This document shows, one piece after another, positions 9,300 through 19,049 of a stretch of DNA of 64,000 bases. A model generated the notes under the pieces. It worked only from the letters and a program-made list of their open reading frames with translations. It did no database searches and had not been told where the DNA came from. Source of the DNA: Calditrichota bacterium (GTDB taxonomy: Bacteria; Calditrichota; Calditrichia; Calditrichales; J004); assembly GCA_013112635.1 (NCBI GenBank), contig JABFGF010000003.1:1-64000 (forward strand), read 5' to 3'. Within the stretch, counting starts at the first letter, position 1. Each line of letters opens with the position of its first letter. The translations under genes were made by a program, and so were the position numbers.

Positions 9300-10541
9300 A
9301 TGAAAAACCTATTTTATTTGAAGATGATAATCATTACGCTTTTGTTTTCTATTAAGTTATTTGCAGGAGAAAATCAGAAACAGGCGTTTTTGTACTTTGA
9401 AGAATCGGAGATTGAAAAACTTAAATCTGAAGTTGAAAAATCCAATCCTCAGCTAAAACCTTATCTTGAGGAACTCCAACAATTCGCAAACGTCTTTCTC
9501 AAAAAAGGCCCGTGGAGTGTCACAGATTATAAAAGTCCATCCATCAGCAAGGACCCGCAGGATTATTATAGTGAAAGTCCATACTGGTGGCCAAATCCTG
9601 ATAATCCTGACGCACCATTTATTCGTAAAGACGGGGTTAGAAATCCAAACCGGTTTATGGGGCACAAGTCGTCTTTAAACAGAGTTTATCAAAGTACATT
9701 TGTCTTGGTTTTAGCCGGATATCTTTTTGATGAACCTAAATATATTTCGCATGCGCTTAACATTTTAGAAGTCTGGTTTATTAATCCTGAAAAACGAATG
9801 AATCCTAATTTGAATTATGCACAGGCTATTCCCAACAAAAGCCCGGGACGTGGTGTGGGAATTATCGACACACATCGCTGGACGAAATTAGTTGAGGCTT
9901 TCTATTTACTCGATTACACAGGTCAATGGCCGGTTGATCATAAAAAAGAAATTGTTTCCTGGTTCAAAGATTATCTTGAATGGCTTAACACATCTAAAAA
10001 CGGTTTAGATGAAAAAAAACAAGGCAACAATCATACAACCTGGTGGTGTGCTCAGGTAGCCGCATACAGCCGATTAACCGGAAATGAAGATTTGCTAAGA
10101 ACGGTTGCAGATTATGTAAAAGAGGATGTGATACCGAATCAGATTGAGGGCAATGGATCTATGCCTGAAGAGGAAAAGCGGACCCGTTCTCTTAGTTATA
10201 TGTGTTTTAATCTTGACGCTTATTCTTTGTTTATCAGAAATGTTCAGTCGGAAGGTTCCAATTTATGGCAGTTTGAAAACGCGAAAGGCGGTAGTGTAAA
10301 AAAAACAATCGACTATATGATACCCTATTTGCAAAATCCTGAAAAGTGGACGAATCAACAAATTGTAAAACTATCAAAGAAAGAACCTATATTTCTTTAT
10401 TTGGCGGGAAAAGAATTTCCGGATGAACCCTATCTTGATTTGTATAAAAGTAAACGACATCAACGGGAGCTTAGCAAACTAAGTTCATCTTATGATCCGT
10501 TTTTGTTGATGACTAACCTTGTTTCAATGGCAAATTATTAA
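9300..10541 (+). CDS. Alginate lyase superfamily protein (PF05426-like), copy 2
   Basis: 413 residues with a signal peptide (about 1-22). It is clearly paralogous to the gene at 5649, sharing the YWWPNPDNPDAPFIRKDGV block, NPNLNYAQAI, GRGVGIIDTHRW and GNNHTTWWCAQ, but it has about 40 extra N-terminal residues and a longer C-terminus. The conserved Asn-His pair in the NNHTTWW motif suggests it is catalytically competent. Two divergent copies flanking a GH2 gene suggest different cleavage specificities (endo and exo, or different uronic acids). The start is an ATG after AAGGATAAC, 8 bp behind the GH2 gene. Confidence 0.82.
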   Translation: MKNLFYLKMIIITLLFSIKLFAGENQKQAFLYFEESEIEKLKSEVEKSNPQLKPYLEELQQFANVFLKKGPWSVTDYKSPSISKDPQDYYSESPYWWPNPDNPDAPFIRKDGVRNPNRFMGHKSSLNRVYQSTFVLVLAGYLFDEPKYISHALNILEVWFINPEKRMNPNLNYAQAIPNKSPGRGVGIIDTHRWTKLVEAFYLLDYTGQWPVDHKKEIVSWFKDYLEWLNTSKNGLDEKKQGNNHTTWWCAQVAAYSRLTGNEDLLRTVADYVKEDVIPNQIEGNGSMPEEEKRTRSLSYMCFNLDAYSLFIRNVQSEGSNLWQFENAKGGSVKKTIDYMIPYLQNPEKWTNQQIVKLSKKEPIFLYLAGKEFPDEPYLDLYKSKRHQRELSKLSSSYDPFLLMTNLVSMANY

Positions 10542-10554
10542 CGGATAAGACAAC

Positions 10555-11712
10555 ATGAGAATACTATTAACTTTTGTTTTACTTTCTATAATCTGGTCCT
10601 GTTCATTACAAAAAAATCGTAATAACCAAATAGAACAGATTAAGGATCAGCTTATAAAAAAAGATGATATAATTGATGGCCGTTGGCCGGAATATACTGT
10701 TGAAGGAAAATGGAAATTTCGCAAAAAAGTAAATTGGTTTTCCGGATTTACAGGCGGTGAACTGTTTTTGATGTATGAGCTAACAAAAGATGAAGAGCTA
10801 AAGAGAAGGGCTTTAATCCACGCAGATAGCCTTCTAAACTATGCGGGCATTGACTATACGCATGACATGGGATTTATCTTTTTGCCAACCTGTGTTAGAG
10901 CATATAATGAAACCGGGGAAGAAAAATACAAAAAAGCTGCGTTATTGGCAGCTGAAATGCTTTATAAAAGATTTAATACAAACGGCAATTTTATTCGTGC
11001 TTGGGGAAAGCTTGGCTCAGAAAAAAAAGCCGGCTGGATAATAATTGATACGATGATGAATCTTGAACTTCTGTTCTGGACGTATGAAGTAAGTGGTGAC
11101 CAGAAATATTACGATGTTGCCCTAAGCCATGCCCAAACAACTTTGAAAGCGGCGATTAGAAAAGATTATTCATCATATCATGTAATAGAATTTGATCCTG
11201 AAACAGGAGAGGTTTTAAAGAAAAGAACTCATCAGGGATTTGGTGATGAATCGACCTGGGCGCGTGGACAAGCCTGGGGAGTTTATGGTTTTACAAACAG
11301 TTTTAAGCGAACTCAGGATTCTGTGTTTTTGGAAACTGCCCAAAAAATGGCAGACTATTACATCAATAAATTGCCGGAAGACAATGTTCCTTTTTGGGAT
11401 CTTGATCTTGCCGGGGAAGATGTGTTAAAGGATGCTTCAGCGGGGGCAGTTTTGGCAAGCGGGCTTTTTGATTTAGCAGAATTATCAAATGGTCTGCTGT
11501 CTGACAAATATAGAAATTATGCTAAAAAGATAACTCAAAGCCTACTTGAAAACTATACATTTAAAAGCAGTAATCGCGATACCGAACAAGGATTATTGAT
11601 TCATGCTATTTACCATCATCATAAAGGTTGGGGTATGGATGAATCCTATCCGGCAGGGGATTATTTTTTTATGGAAGCATTAAATAAATATTTTAAACTG
11701 ATAAACAAGTAA
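10555..11712 (+). CDS. Glycoside hydrolase family 88 unsaturated glucuronyl hydrolase, lipoprotein
   Basis: 385 residues. The N-terminus has a lipoprotein signal with a lipobox ending in Cys16 (SIIWSC). The body is an alpha/alpha-six-barrel of the unsaturated uronyl hydrolase type. Asp104 (THDMGF) and Asp165 (IIDTMMN) are 61 residues apart, the same spacing as the catalytic Asp88/Asp149 pair of Bacillus unsaturated glucuronyl hydrolase. This family removes the 4,5-unsaturated uronic acid that polysaccharide lyases leave at the non-reducing end. It therefore completes the lyase-GH2-GH88 degradation chain and implies a polymer containing glucuronic or a similar uronic acid. Confidence 0.88.
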   Translation: MRILLTFVLLSIIWSCSLQKNRNNQIEQIKDQLIKKDDIIDGRWPEYTVEGKWKFRKKVNWFSGFTGGELFLMYELTKDEELKRRALIHADSLLNYAGIDYTHDMGFIFLPTCVRAYNETGEEKYKKAALLAAEMLYKRFNTNGNFIRAWGKLGSEKKAGWIIIDTMMNLELLFWTYEVSGDQKYYDVALSHAQTTLKAAIRKDYSSYHVIEFDPETGEVLKKRTHQGFGDESTWARGQAWGVYGFTNSFKRTQDSVFLETAQKMADYYINKLPEDNVPFWDLDLAGEDVLKDASAGAVLASGLFDLAELSNGLLSDKYRNYAKKITQSLLENYTFKSSNRDTEQGLLIHAIYHHHKGWGMDESYPAGDYFFMEALNKYFKLINK

Positions 11713-11813
11713 ATTGATTATTACATCCATAATTGCGAATATCGGAGCTTTATGAAAACAGCATCTTGTAAGTATAAAAGTTAATTTCAATCAAAAACAA
11801 ATAGTAATCAGTT

Positions 11814-14360
11814 ATGAATAACCCAAAGATAGCAAAAGAGTTTGAAAAATTAGTAAAGAATAAGTTCAATGTTTACAACAGTTTATTTCTAAATCTTCCT
11901 TATAGGAAAATCAGCAACATAGGAATGCTTCTCCCTCTAATGCACCATGTGTGCAAGCAGGGGCTTGAGTCAGGAAAAGAGCCGCTTGAAATCCTGAATT
12001 CATTTTTCAGTAATCACACAGATATAAAACTGGAAGAAGAAATAATCGATTTTATGTTTCGGGTTATTCAATATGTTGAACGACAAGTTGTGCTTTATGA
12101 TAGTGTTGAAGATTCGGCATTTAGCAAACTTCTAACTTTGAATAATCATTTATCACTCAAAGATTATATTTATCTATTGGGCAGTAAAAAAGATGGGGAA
12201 AATATATTAGAAAAACTGTCATCATTTAGTACACGTATCGTATTTACAGCTCATCCAACACAGTTTTACCCTCCTTCAGTATTGGATATCATAGCCAGGC
12301 TGCGGCTGCTAATTGAAAAAAATGATATCAATGAAATTGATCTTACATTGCAGCAGCTTGGATTGACATCCTTAATTAATTCGAAAAAACCGACACCATT
12401 TGATGAAGCAAAAAATATTATCTACTTCCTGCAAAATGTTTATTATGGTGCTGTAACGGAGCTATATTCTTATATCAAAAAGAGCGTGCAAAACCCTACT
12501 TTTGATAATCCAAATATTATTCAGTTGGGATTTTGGCCGGGTGGAGACCGGGATGGCAATCCTTTTGTTACGTCAGAAATAACAAAGGATGTTGCTGATG
12601 AATTACGCATGACTTTGATGAAATGCTATTACCAGGACATTAAAAATTTAGGGCAAAAACTGACCTTCAGGAAAGTAGAAGAAATTATAATAAAGTTGAG
12701 AACAAAGCTATACAAAACCATGTTCGATCCGGCAAAAGCAATAAAATTTGAAGAGATTATAAATCCGCTCAATAGTATAAAAAAGTTCCTTGTAAATAAT
12801 TATAACAGTTTGTACCTCGAGGAGTTGGAGAATCTTATCGACAAAGTAAAAATATTCAGAACGCATTTTGCAGTACTCGATATCAGGCAAAACCACAGCG
12901 TGCATAAACAAACAGTCGAGGCGATTCTTAAAAAAGAAAAACTGATCAAAAATAATTTGGATGAACTGAAAAGAGATGAATTAATTTCAATTCTTCTGAA
13001 TCATGAGATTCAAATAAACATTGATAAATTTGATGACGATATAGTAAAAGATACTATTCGCACAATTATAGAGCAGAAAAATATCCAGGGAAAAAATGGG
13101 GAAGAAGGTTGCAACAGATATATAATTAGTAATGCTGAAGATATTTTTTCTGTTTTATTTGTCTATTGTCTTTTAAGGTGGTGTTGCTGGAAAAAAACTA
13201 AAATAAATATTGATATTATTCCTCTGTTTGAGTCAATGGATGGCATGGCAAATTCCGAATTAATCATGAAAGAACTCTTTGAAATCCCTGAGTACCGATC
13301 CCATATTAGACATCGAAAAAATATTCAAACCGTCATGCTTGGTTTTTCCGATGGAACAAAGGATGGAGGATATCTACATGCAAATTGGTCCATTTTTAAA
13401 ACAAAGGAGATTTTATCTGAACTTTGTGATCAATATGATATCAAGGCAATATTTTTTGATGGTCGTGGTGGACCACCTGCACGTGGTGGTGGTAAAACGC
13501 ACGGTTTCTATGCATCACAAAGTCAAAAAATTGCCAACCATGCAATTCAATTAACCATTCAAGGACAAACGATTACAAGTAAGTATGGAACTAAACAACA
13601 TTTTATCCATAACTGGGAGCAACTGCTAACTGCCGGATTATCCAATAGCTTATTTGAAAACGGAAACACTATTTCTGAGAGCTCAAGAGAAATAATTGAG
13701 GAGCTTGCCCGGTTAAGTTTTGAAAAATATAATGCCCTTAAAAACCACAAAATGTTTATACCATATTTGGAGAATAAAAGTACTCTAAAATATTACAGCG
13801 AAGCTAATATTGGTAGCAGGCCGACCAAAAGAGGAAACAAAGGAAAACTGGAATTGAAGGATTTGAGAGCAATTCCGTTTGTAGGTTCATGGAGCCAATT
13901 AAAGCAAAATGTTCCCGGTTATTTTGGCATTGGAACAGCAATTCAATCACTTGTAAATGATGGCAAAACCAATGAATTGAAGAATCTGTTTAAGGAAGTT
14001 CCGTTCTTTAAAGCATTAATTCATAACAGCATGATGGCTTTATCGAAATGTTATTTTGAATTAACCGGCTACATTGCTAAAAATAAAGAATTTAAAGATT
14101 TCTGGAACATATTATTTAATGAGTATAAACTATCAAAAGAAATGACTCTTCTCATCTCCGGTTATGATGTTTTGATGGAAGAAGAACCGGTTTCAAAAAG
14201 TTCAATCGAGATTAGAGAACAAATTGTTTTGCCATTATTAGTAATTCAGCAATTTGCCTTACAAAAAATTGAACAAGACTCCGAGCATAAAAATAAGTAC
14301 GAAAAAATAGTTCAACGATCATTATATGGAAATATTAACGCAAGCCGAAACTCAGCTTAA
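11814..14360 (+). CDS. ppc: Phosphoenolpyruvate carboxylase
   Basis: 848 residues, close to the usual 880-930 of bacterial PEPC. The enzyme carboxylates PEP with bicarbonate to oxaloacetate, refilling the TCA cycle in the cytoplasm. Conserved blocks are FTAHPTQ (catalytic His region, with Gln where most have Glu), GFWPGGDRDGNPFVT, the VMLGFSDGTKDGGYLHANW block, DGRGGPPARGGGKTHGFYAS (normally FHGRGG...RGGGP), and IGSRPTKRG...RAIPFVGSWSQ near the C-terminus. It is divergent in several signature blocks but keeps the key residues. It stands alone after the polysaccharide locus, with 101 bp of non-coding DNA upstream. Confidence 0.9.
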   Translation: MNNPKIAKEFEKLVKNKFNVYNSLFLNLPYRKISNIGMLLPLMHHVCKQGLESGKEPLEILNSFFSNHTDIKLEEEIIDFMFRVIQYVERQVVLYDSVEDSAFSKLLTLNNHLSLKDYIYLLGSKKDGENILEKLSSFSTRIVFTAHPTQFYPPSVLDIIARLRLLIEKNDINEIDLTLQQLGLTSLINSKKPTPFDEAKNIIYFLQNVYYGAVTELYSYIKKSVQNPTFDNPNIIQLGFWPGGDRDGNPFVTSEITKDVADELRMTLMKCYYQDIKNLGQKLTFRKVEEIIIKLRTKLYKTMFDPAKAIKFEEIINPLNSIKKFLVNNYNSLYLEELENLIDKVKIFRTHFAVLDIRQNHSVHKQTVEAILKKEKLIKNNLDELKRDELISILLNHEIQINIDKFDDDIVKDTIRTIIEQKNIQGKNGEEGCNRYIISNAEDIFSVLFVYCLLRWCCWKKTKINIDIIPLFESMDGMANSELIMKELFEIPEYRSHIRHRKNIQTVMLGFSDGTKDGGYLHANWSIFKTKEILSELCDQYDIKAIFFDGRGGPPARGGGKTHGFYASQSQKIANHAIQLTIQGQTITSKYGTKQHFIHNWEQLLTAGLSNSLFENGNTISESSREIIEELARLSFEKYNALKNHKMFIPYLENKSTLKYYSEANIGSRPTKRGNKGKLELKDLRAIPFVGSWSQLKQNVPGYFGIGTAIQSLVNDGKTNELKNLFKEVPFFKALIHNSMMALSKCYFELTGYIAKNKEFKDFWNILFNEYKLSKEMTLLISGYDVLMEEEPVSKSSIEIREQIVLPLLVIQQFALQKIEQDSEHKNKYEKIVQRSLYGNINASRNSA

Positions 14361-14411
14361 ATAATATTTTTAGTACTGTTGAGCCATTTAAAAAAAGAAT
14401 AAAATATAATT

Positions 14412-15407
14412 ATGGATATAGTTACCCAAGGTCTGCTGGGTGCAACAGTTGCACAAGCCGGAGCCAGATCTGATGAAGTGCGATTGGCTTCAATAGTTGG
14501 ATTTATCTCTCCCTTACTGGCTGATGCCGATGCCTTAATTCAATCCATAGAAGATCCGCTTTTGTTTTTAGAGTATCACCGCCACTTCACTCATTCTTTT
14601 ATGTTTATTCCTTTTGGGGCTCTACTTGCTTCATTATTGCTTTGGCCGTTTTTTAAAAAGAAACTATCTCCTAAACGCATCTATTTTTTTTCACTTCTGG
14701 GATATGCTACTGCCGGAATTCTGGATGCCTGCACCAGTTACGGTACTCATTTGCTCTGGCCATTTAACAATGATCGAGTTGCTTGGAGCATCATATCCAT
14801 TTTCGATCCTGCGTTCTCTTTAGCATTAATAGCGGTAATTGCTTTTGGTGTTTTAAAATGTAAACCGCTTGCCGGAAGGATAGGCCTACTTTTTGCCGCC
14901 GCTTATTTATCACTGGGAGCAATTCAACATGATCGTGCTGAAACAATGGCTAATTCCCTGGCCCAACAACGCGGCCATATAGCAGAGCGATTGGTAGTGA
15001 AACCAACTATTGGAAACCTGCTGCTATGGCGTTCGATTTATCGGGCAGATGGATTGTATTATGTTGATGCGGTGCGAGTGAGTCTGCCGGGTGAAGGTAA
15101 AATTTTTCGCGGTGATAGTCTCCCTGCCTTTGATATCAAACAAGATCTCCCCAAACTTAATGAAAGCATGACGACATATCGTGACATTCGGCGCTTTGAA
15201 CTATTCTCTGATGGCTATCTGGTTTGGCACCCGGAACACTCTGATGTACTGGGCGATATTCGCTATGCAATGGTACCAACAAGTACAAAACCTCTTTGGG
15301 GAATTAAGTTAAATTTTGATGAAGCAAATGGTCGGGTCACCTTTAATACATACCGGTCAAGGTCAGAAACAGGTCGTGAGATATTTTTATCAATGCTTTT
15401 GGACTAA
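14412..15407 (+). CDS. YdjM-like membrane-bound putative metal-dependent hydrolase
   Basis: 331 residues with several hydrophobic helices in the first 185 residues and a soluble C-terminal domain. The N-terminus (MDIVTQGLLGATVAQAG...DADAL...YHRHFTHSF) matches the YdjM/DUF457 family, whose Asp/His residues (DAD and HRHFTHS) resemble a phospholipase C-like metal site. Family members are inner-membrane proteins of poorly defined role and the E. coli member is LexA-regulated. It is 51 bp after ppc with no visible promoter between, so co-transcription is possible. Nothing nearby points to a pathway. Confidence 0.8.
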   Translation: MDIVTQGLLGATVAQAGARSDEVRLASIVGFISPLLADADALIQSIEDPLLFLEYHRHFTHSFMFIPFGALLASLLLWPFFKKKLSPKRIYFFSLLGYATAGILDACTSYGTHLLWPFNNDRVAWSIISIFDPAFSLALIAVIAFGVLKCKPLAGRIGLLFAAAYLSLGAIQHDRAETMANSLAQQRGHIAERLVVKPTIGNLLLWRSIYRADGLYYVDAVRVSLPGEGKIFRGDSLPAFDIKQDLPKLNESMTTYRDIRRFELFSDGYLVWHPEHSDVLGDIRYAMVPTSTKPLWGIKLNFDEANGRVTFNTYRSRSETGREIFLSMLLD

Positions 15408-15506
15408 TTCGATAGAAAGATACTTATCACTTTGACTCTATTAAGATAAAATTACCAGATGATTAAATGTTTAAGAAAAAGTGCTATTTTTAACCTGTTT
15501 CAAGAG

Positions 15507-15534
15507 TTGACAATAAAATGTTGTTTGTTATAAT
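15507..15534 (+). promoter_or_regulatory. Sigma-70 promoter of the gal cluster
   Basis: A perfect -35 TTGACA (15507-15512) and perfect -10 TATAAT (15529-15534) are separated by 16 bp, about 50 bp before the galM start. They lie in the 177-bp gap after the YdjM-like gene, which otherwise holds no recognised feature. Confidence 0.8.
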
Positions 15535-15584
15535 TTGCTGAATAGATTAATTACAAAGTCAGTCCTACTCAAAATCCATTTCAA

Positions 15585-16535
15585 ATGATAAAATTAATAC
15601 AATTTAATAGAAATAGTTTAGAGCAACTAAGGCTTTTAAACGACAAAAACGGTGAGCAGATTACTATCCTGCCGGGATTTGGTAGCAGCCTGAATGAACT
15701 TGTACTTTCTAAAAAATCGAAACTATATAGTTTATTAGATGGAAATCCTTCAAAGAAAGAAATAGTTGGAGATAAAATTTATAAAGGCGCAAGATTGATT
15801 CCTTTTCCAAATCGCGTGGCTGATGGAAAATATGAGTTTGAGGGAAGTGTTTTTCAACTCGCCTGTAATGAGAAAGGTTTAAATAATGCTCTTCATGGAT
15901 TTCTTTTTGATAAAGAGTTTACGATAGAAAATGTTGAAGAATCAGAATCCAGGGCAAAGGTAGAATTAGTTTATGACTATTCTGGAAATATTACCGGATA
16001 TCCTTTCCCTTTTAAAGCGAAAATTATTTACTCCCTTTCGGAAAAAGATGGTTTTACTTGCAGTACAATGGTTAAAAATACAGGTGACAGTCGTATGCCT
16101 TTTGGGGATGGTTTTCATCCTTTTTTCACTTTTCACTCAAAGGTTGATGATTTGTGGTTAAAATTGCCCGTAGATCAAAAAATAATTATTAATGAACAGA
16201 TGGTTCCTACAGGTGAAAGAATTGATTATAAAAATTTTCATAAATTGAGCCCTATTGGTTTGAGTGAATTTGATTCATGTTTTTCTGTTCAAAGCGGAGA
16301 ACAAATCCTGTCTACAGAATTATATAATCCAGGATCAGAAGCTACAATTCGATTATGGCAAGAAACAGGTCCGGACAAATATAATTATTTACAAATTTAT
16401 ATTCCTCCTCATCGTAATTCTATCGCAATTGAACCAGTGACCAGCAATGTTAATGCTTTTAATAATAAAGAGGGATTAATCGTACTTGAACAAGACCAGC
16501 ATTTTGAAGCAAAATATGGAATACAATTGGTTTAG
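15585..16535 (+). CDS. galM: Aldose 1-epimerase family protein (galactose mutarotase)
   Basis: 316 residues of the galactose mutarotase-like beta-sandwich fold. It interconverts alpha and beta anomers of aldoses in the cytoplasm, feeding the anomer used by galactokinase. Family landmarks are the early IPFPNRVADGKYEFEG segment, NALHGFLFD (conserved His), FGDGFHPFF (second His) and the C-terminal IAIEPVTSNVNAFNN (catalytic Glu). It is the first gene behind the 15507 promoter, and a small Cys-rich gene starts 3 bp after its stop, then galK and galE. No signal peptide is present. Exact sugar specificity is not determined by the sequence. Confidence 0.87.
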   Translation: MIKLIQFNRNSLEQLRLLNDKNGEQITILPGFGSSLNELVLSKKSKLYSLLDGNPSKKEIVGDKIYKGARLIPFPNRVADGKYEFEGSVFQLACNEKGLNNALHGFLFDKEFTIENVEESESRAKVELVYDYSGNITGYPFPFKAKIIYSLSEKDGFTCSTMVKNTGDSRMPFGDGFHPFFTFHSKVDDLWLKLPVDQKIIINEQMVPTGERIDYKNFHKLSPIGLSEFDSCFSVQSGEQILSTELYNPGSEATIRLWQETGPDKYNYLQIYIPPHRNSIAIEPVTSNVNAFNNKEGLIVLEQDQHFEAKYGIQLV

Positions 16536-16538
16536 CTT

Positions 16539-16778
16539 ATGTGGAAGAAAGAAATGAAACAATATATATTAGCCCAAAAAAAGAAGATCGAGATTGATAA
16601 ATGGTGCGAGGGCTGCTCAATAACAAAAGACCCTGGTCAGGAATATATTATATCATGGATCCTTCAGAATGGAGCATGGTTTCGTCAGGCCTGGGAAATG
16701 TCCTTATGTAAAAACTGCAGTTTATCTTCTGAATGTGGCCATGAAGTCAGGCAACAATGTTCTTGTTTTAAAGAATAA
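16539..16778 (+). CDS. Small Cys-rich protein of unknown function
   Basis: 79 residues starting at an ATG 3 bp after galM. It has two CxxC pairs (WCEGCS and LCKNCSLSSEC) plus a terminal QQCSCF, seven Cys in all, in an otherwise charged sequence without a signal peptide or membrane segment. This pattern suggests a bound zinc ion or an iron-sulfur cluster. Its tight spacing between galM and galK indicates co-transcription, but I see no functional link and do not recognise the family. Confidence 0.65.
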   Translation: MWKKEMKQYILAQKKKIEIDKWCEGCSITKDPGQEYIISWILQNGAWFRQAWEMSLCKNCSLSSECGHEVRQQCSCFKE

Positions 16779-16800
16779 AAAAATATTAGATAAGTGAATT

Positions 16801-18069
16801 ATGAATGTTTTAGATAAAGCCTTACTTAAAATATATGGCAAGAATGATATAATTCTTAAAAACCAGCAAAAACGTTATAGACATCTCGCGGATATTTTTA
16901 AACAGAAGTTTGGTGATAATGAACTCCATTATTTCAGTACTCCGGGTAGAACAGAGATTAGCGGTAATCATACTGATCATAATAATGGCAGAGTGCTGGC
17001 GGCAAGTATTAATCTTGACTCAATTGCTGCTGTTACAAAAAACAATGAAAACAAAGTTATTTTGTATTCAGAAGGATTTGATGATCCTTTTATTGTTGAT
17101 TTATCACAACTAAAAATTATTCAGGAAGAAAAGGAAACAACTTTTGCATTGATTAGGGGAATTGCAGCACGCTTTAAGCAGTTGCGATATGAAGTTGGCG
17201 GTTTCAATGCCTTCATGACCAGTGATGTTTTACCAGGATCGGGACTCAGTTCATCGGCCTCGGTAGAAATACTGATTGGAACAATATTCAATGCCTTGTA
17301 TAATGAAAATACTATTTCCCCGGAAGAACTGGCAAAAATTGGGCAGTATGCTGAAAACGAATATTTTGGAAAACCTTGTGGATTGATGGATCAAATGGCA
17401 TGCGCTGTTGGTGGGATTATTTCCATAGATTTTAAAGATCCGGAAAACCCAATTGTTGATAAAATCGATTTTGATTTTGATGCCCGACAATACAGTTTGC
17501 TGGTTGTTGATACAGGAAGCAGTCATGCCGACCTAACTGACGACTATGCTAATATTCCAAAAGAAATGAAATCAGTAGCGGAGGCATTAGACAGTACTGT
17601 TTGCCGTGAAATTGAGTACGAAGAATTAATAACAGAAATAAAATCTTTACGAAATCAGATTGGTGATCGGGCGCTTCTACGTGCAACACATTTCTTAGCT
17701 GAAAGTGAACGTGTCTGGGATCAGGTTAGGGCCTTAAAAACGGGAAACTTTCAAGAGTTCTTGAATCTGGTAAAAGAGTCAGGTAATTCTTCATTCAAGT
17801 GGTTACAAAATATTTACTCAGCAAAAAATGTTCATGACCAAGGCGTCTCCCTGTTTCTGGCAATTACTGAAAAGTTTATTTCCAAAATTGGTGAAGGAGC
17901 GTGCAGGGTTCACGGTGGAGGTTTTGCAGGGACTATGCAAGTCTTTTTGCCAAATAAGTCAATTGAAGAATACCGGCAATTAATAAAAAAAGTTTTTGGA
18001 GAGAACAAGGTAATGGCTTTGAGTATCCGCGCATTTGGAACAGTTTTTTTAAGTGACTTGGAAAATTAA
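16801..18069 (+). CDS. galK: Galactokinase
   Basis: 422 residues of the GHMP kinase superfamily. The N-terminal galactokinase signature is present as GRTEISGNHTDHNNGRVLA, the ATP-binding loop as LPGSGLSSSASVE, and the C-terminal GHMP motif as CRVHGGGFAGTMQVF. It phosphorylates galactose at C1 with ATP in the cytoplasm. It is flanked by the Cys-rich gene and by galE, which starts 2 bp after its stop. No galT is present in the window, so the fate of galactose 1-phosphate here is open. Confidence 0.9.
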   Translation: MNVLDKALLKIYGKNDIILKNQQKRYRHLADIFKQKFGDNELHYFSTPGRTEISGNHTDHNNGRVLAASINLDSIAAVTKNNENKVILYSEGFDDPFIVDLSQLKIIQEEKETTFALIRGIAARFKQLRYEVGGFNAFMTSDVLPGSGLSSSASVEILIGTIFNALYNENTISPEELAKIGQYAENEYFGKPCGLMDQMACAVGGIISIDFKDPENPIVDKIDFDFDARQYSLLVVDTGSSHADLTDDYANIPKEMKSVAEALDSTVCREIEYEELITEIKSLRNQIGDRALLRATHFLAESERVWDQVRALKTGNFQEFLNLVKESGNSSFKWLQNIYSAKNVHDQGVSLFLAITEKFISKIGEGACRVHGGGFAGTMQVFLPNKSIEEYRQLIKKVFGENKVMALSIRAFGTVFLSDLEN

Positions 18070-18071
18070 CT

Positions 18072-19049
18072 ATGAGTAATATCAAAAATGTTTTGGTTAC
18101 AGGCGGCGCTGGTTATATAGGCAGTCATATCGTTCAGCAATTGTGTGATGAGGGTTTTTCGGTAACGGTGTTTGATAATTTTTCACTTGGTTTGCAAGAG
18201 AATATTGATACACGTGTTGCAGAAGTAATTAAAGGAGATATTATAAGTGATGGTGACTTGAAAAAGGCATTTGCCAAAGGTATTGATGTTGTCTTTCATT
18301 TTGCTGCCTGGAAAGCAGCTGGCGAATCAATGGCCGACCCTGCAAAATATGCAAAGAATAATATTTCCGGAACCATCAATCTTCTTAATACCATGCTTGC
18401 AAATAATACAAAACATATTGTTTTTTCATCATCGGCTGCAGTGTATGGTAATCCTCAATATTTGCCTATTGATGAGAAACATCCGCTGGATCCGACAAAT
18501 TATTATGGCTATACAAAACTGTGTATTGAACAAAACCTGGCCTGGTACAGCCGGCTCAAAAACATTCGCTACAGCGCCTTGAGATATTTCAATGCCACGG
18601 GATATGATATCAGTGGAAAGATTCGTGGCAAGGAAAAAAATCCTGCCAACCTTTCACCAATAGTAATGGAAGTTGCCTGCGGTATGCGTAAAAATATGCT
18701 GGTATTTGGCGATGATTATGATACAAAAGATGGTACTTGTATCCGGGATTATATCCATGTAAATGATTTGGCAACTGCTCATATTTCAGCCATGAAATAC
18801 ATTTGTGAAAAAGACGAAAATCTAACTGTCAATTTGGGAACAGGTAATGGTAATTCGGTTTTTGATGTAATAAAATCTGCAGAAAAAGTTGTTGGTATAA
18901 AGCTTGATTTCGAAATTACCGGGCGCCGTCCTGGTGATCCTGCTGAATTAGTTGCAAGTTCTGATAAAGCACTGAAACTATTAAACTGGAAAGCCAAACA
19001 CTCAGATCTTGAAACCATTTTTAAAACAATGAAACCTGTTTATCTTTAA
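18072..19049 (+). CDS. galE: UDP-glucose 4-epimerase
   Basis: 325 residues of the extended short-chain dehydrogenase fold. The N-terminal NAD motif is VTGGAGYIGSHI and the catalytic YxxxK is YYGYTK, preceded by a SSSAAVYG serine segment. It interconverts UDP-glucose and UDP-galactose, or the N-acetyl forms in some members. It follows galK by 2 bp and ends the galM-galK-galE unit. The GH109-type gene after it is separated by 185 bp. Confidence 0.92.
   Translation: MSNIKNVLVTGGAGYIGSHIVQQLCDEGFSVTVFDNFSLGLQENIDTRVAEVIKGDIISDGDLKKAFAKGIDVVFHFAAWKAAGESMADPAKYAKNNISGTINLLNTMLANNTKHIVFSSSAAVYGNPQYLPIDEKHPLDPTNYYGYTKLCIEQNLAWYSRLKNIRYSALRYFNATGYDISGKIRGKEKNPANLSPIVMEVACGMRKNMLVFGDDYDTKDGTCIRDYIHVNDLATAHISAMKYICEKDENLTVNLGTGNGNSVFDVIKSAEKVVGIKLDFEITGRRPGDPAELVASSDKALKLLNWKAKHSDLETIFKTMKPVYL

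Noticed and set aside
11752-11784. Mini-ORF of 10 codons before ppc (MKTASCKYKS) with a CGGAGC ribosome-binding site
   Set aside because: No terminator follows and no amino-acid codon bias relates to ppc, so there is no support for a leader peptide; it may be chance.
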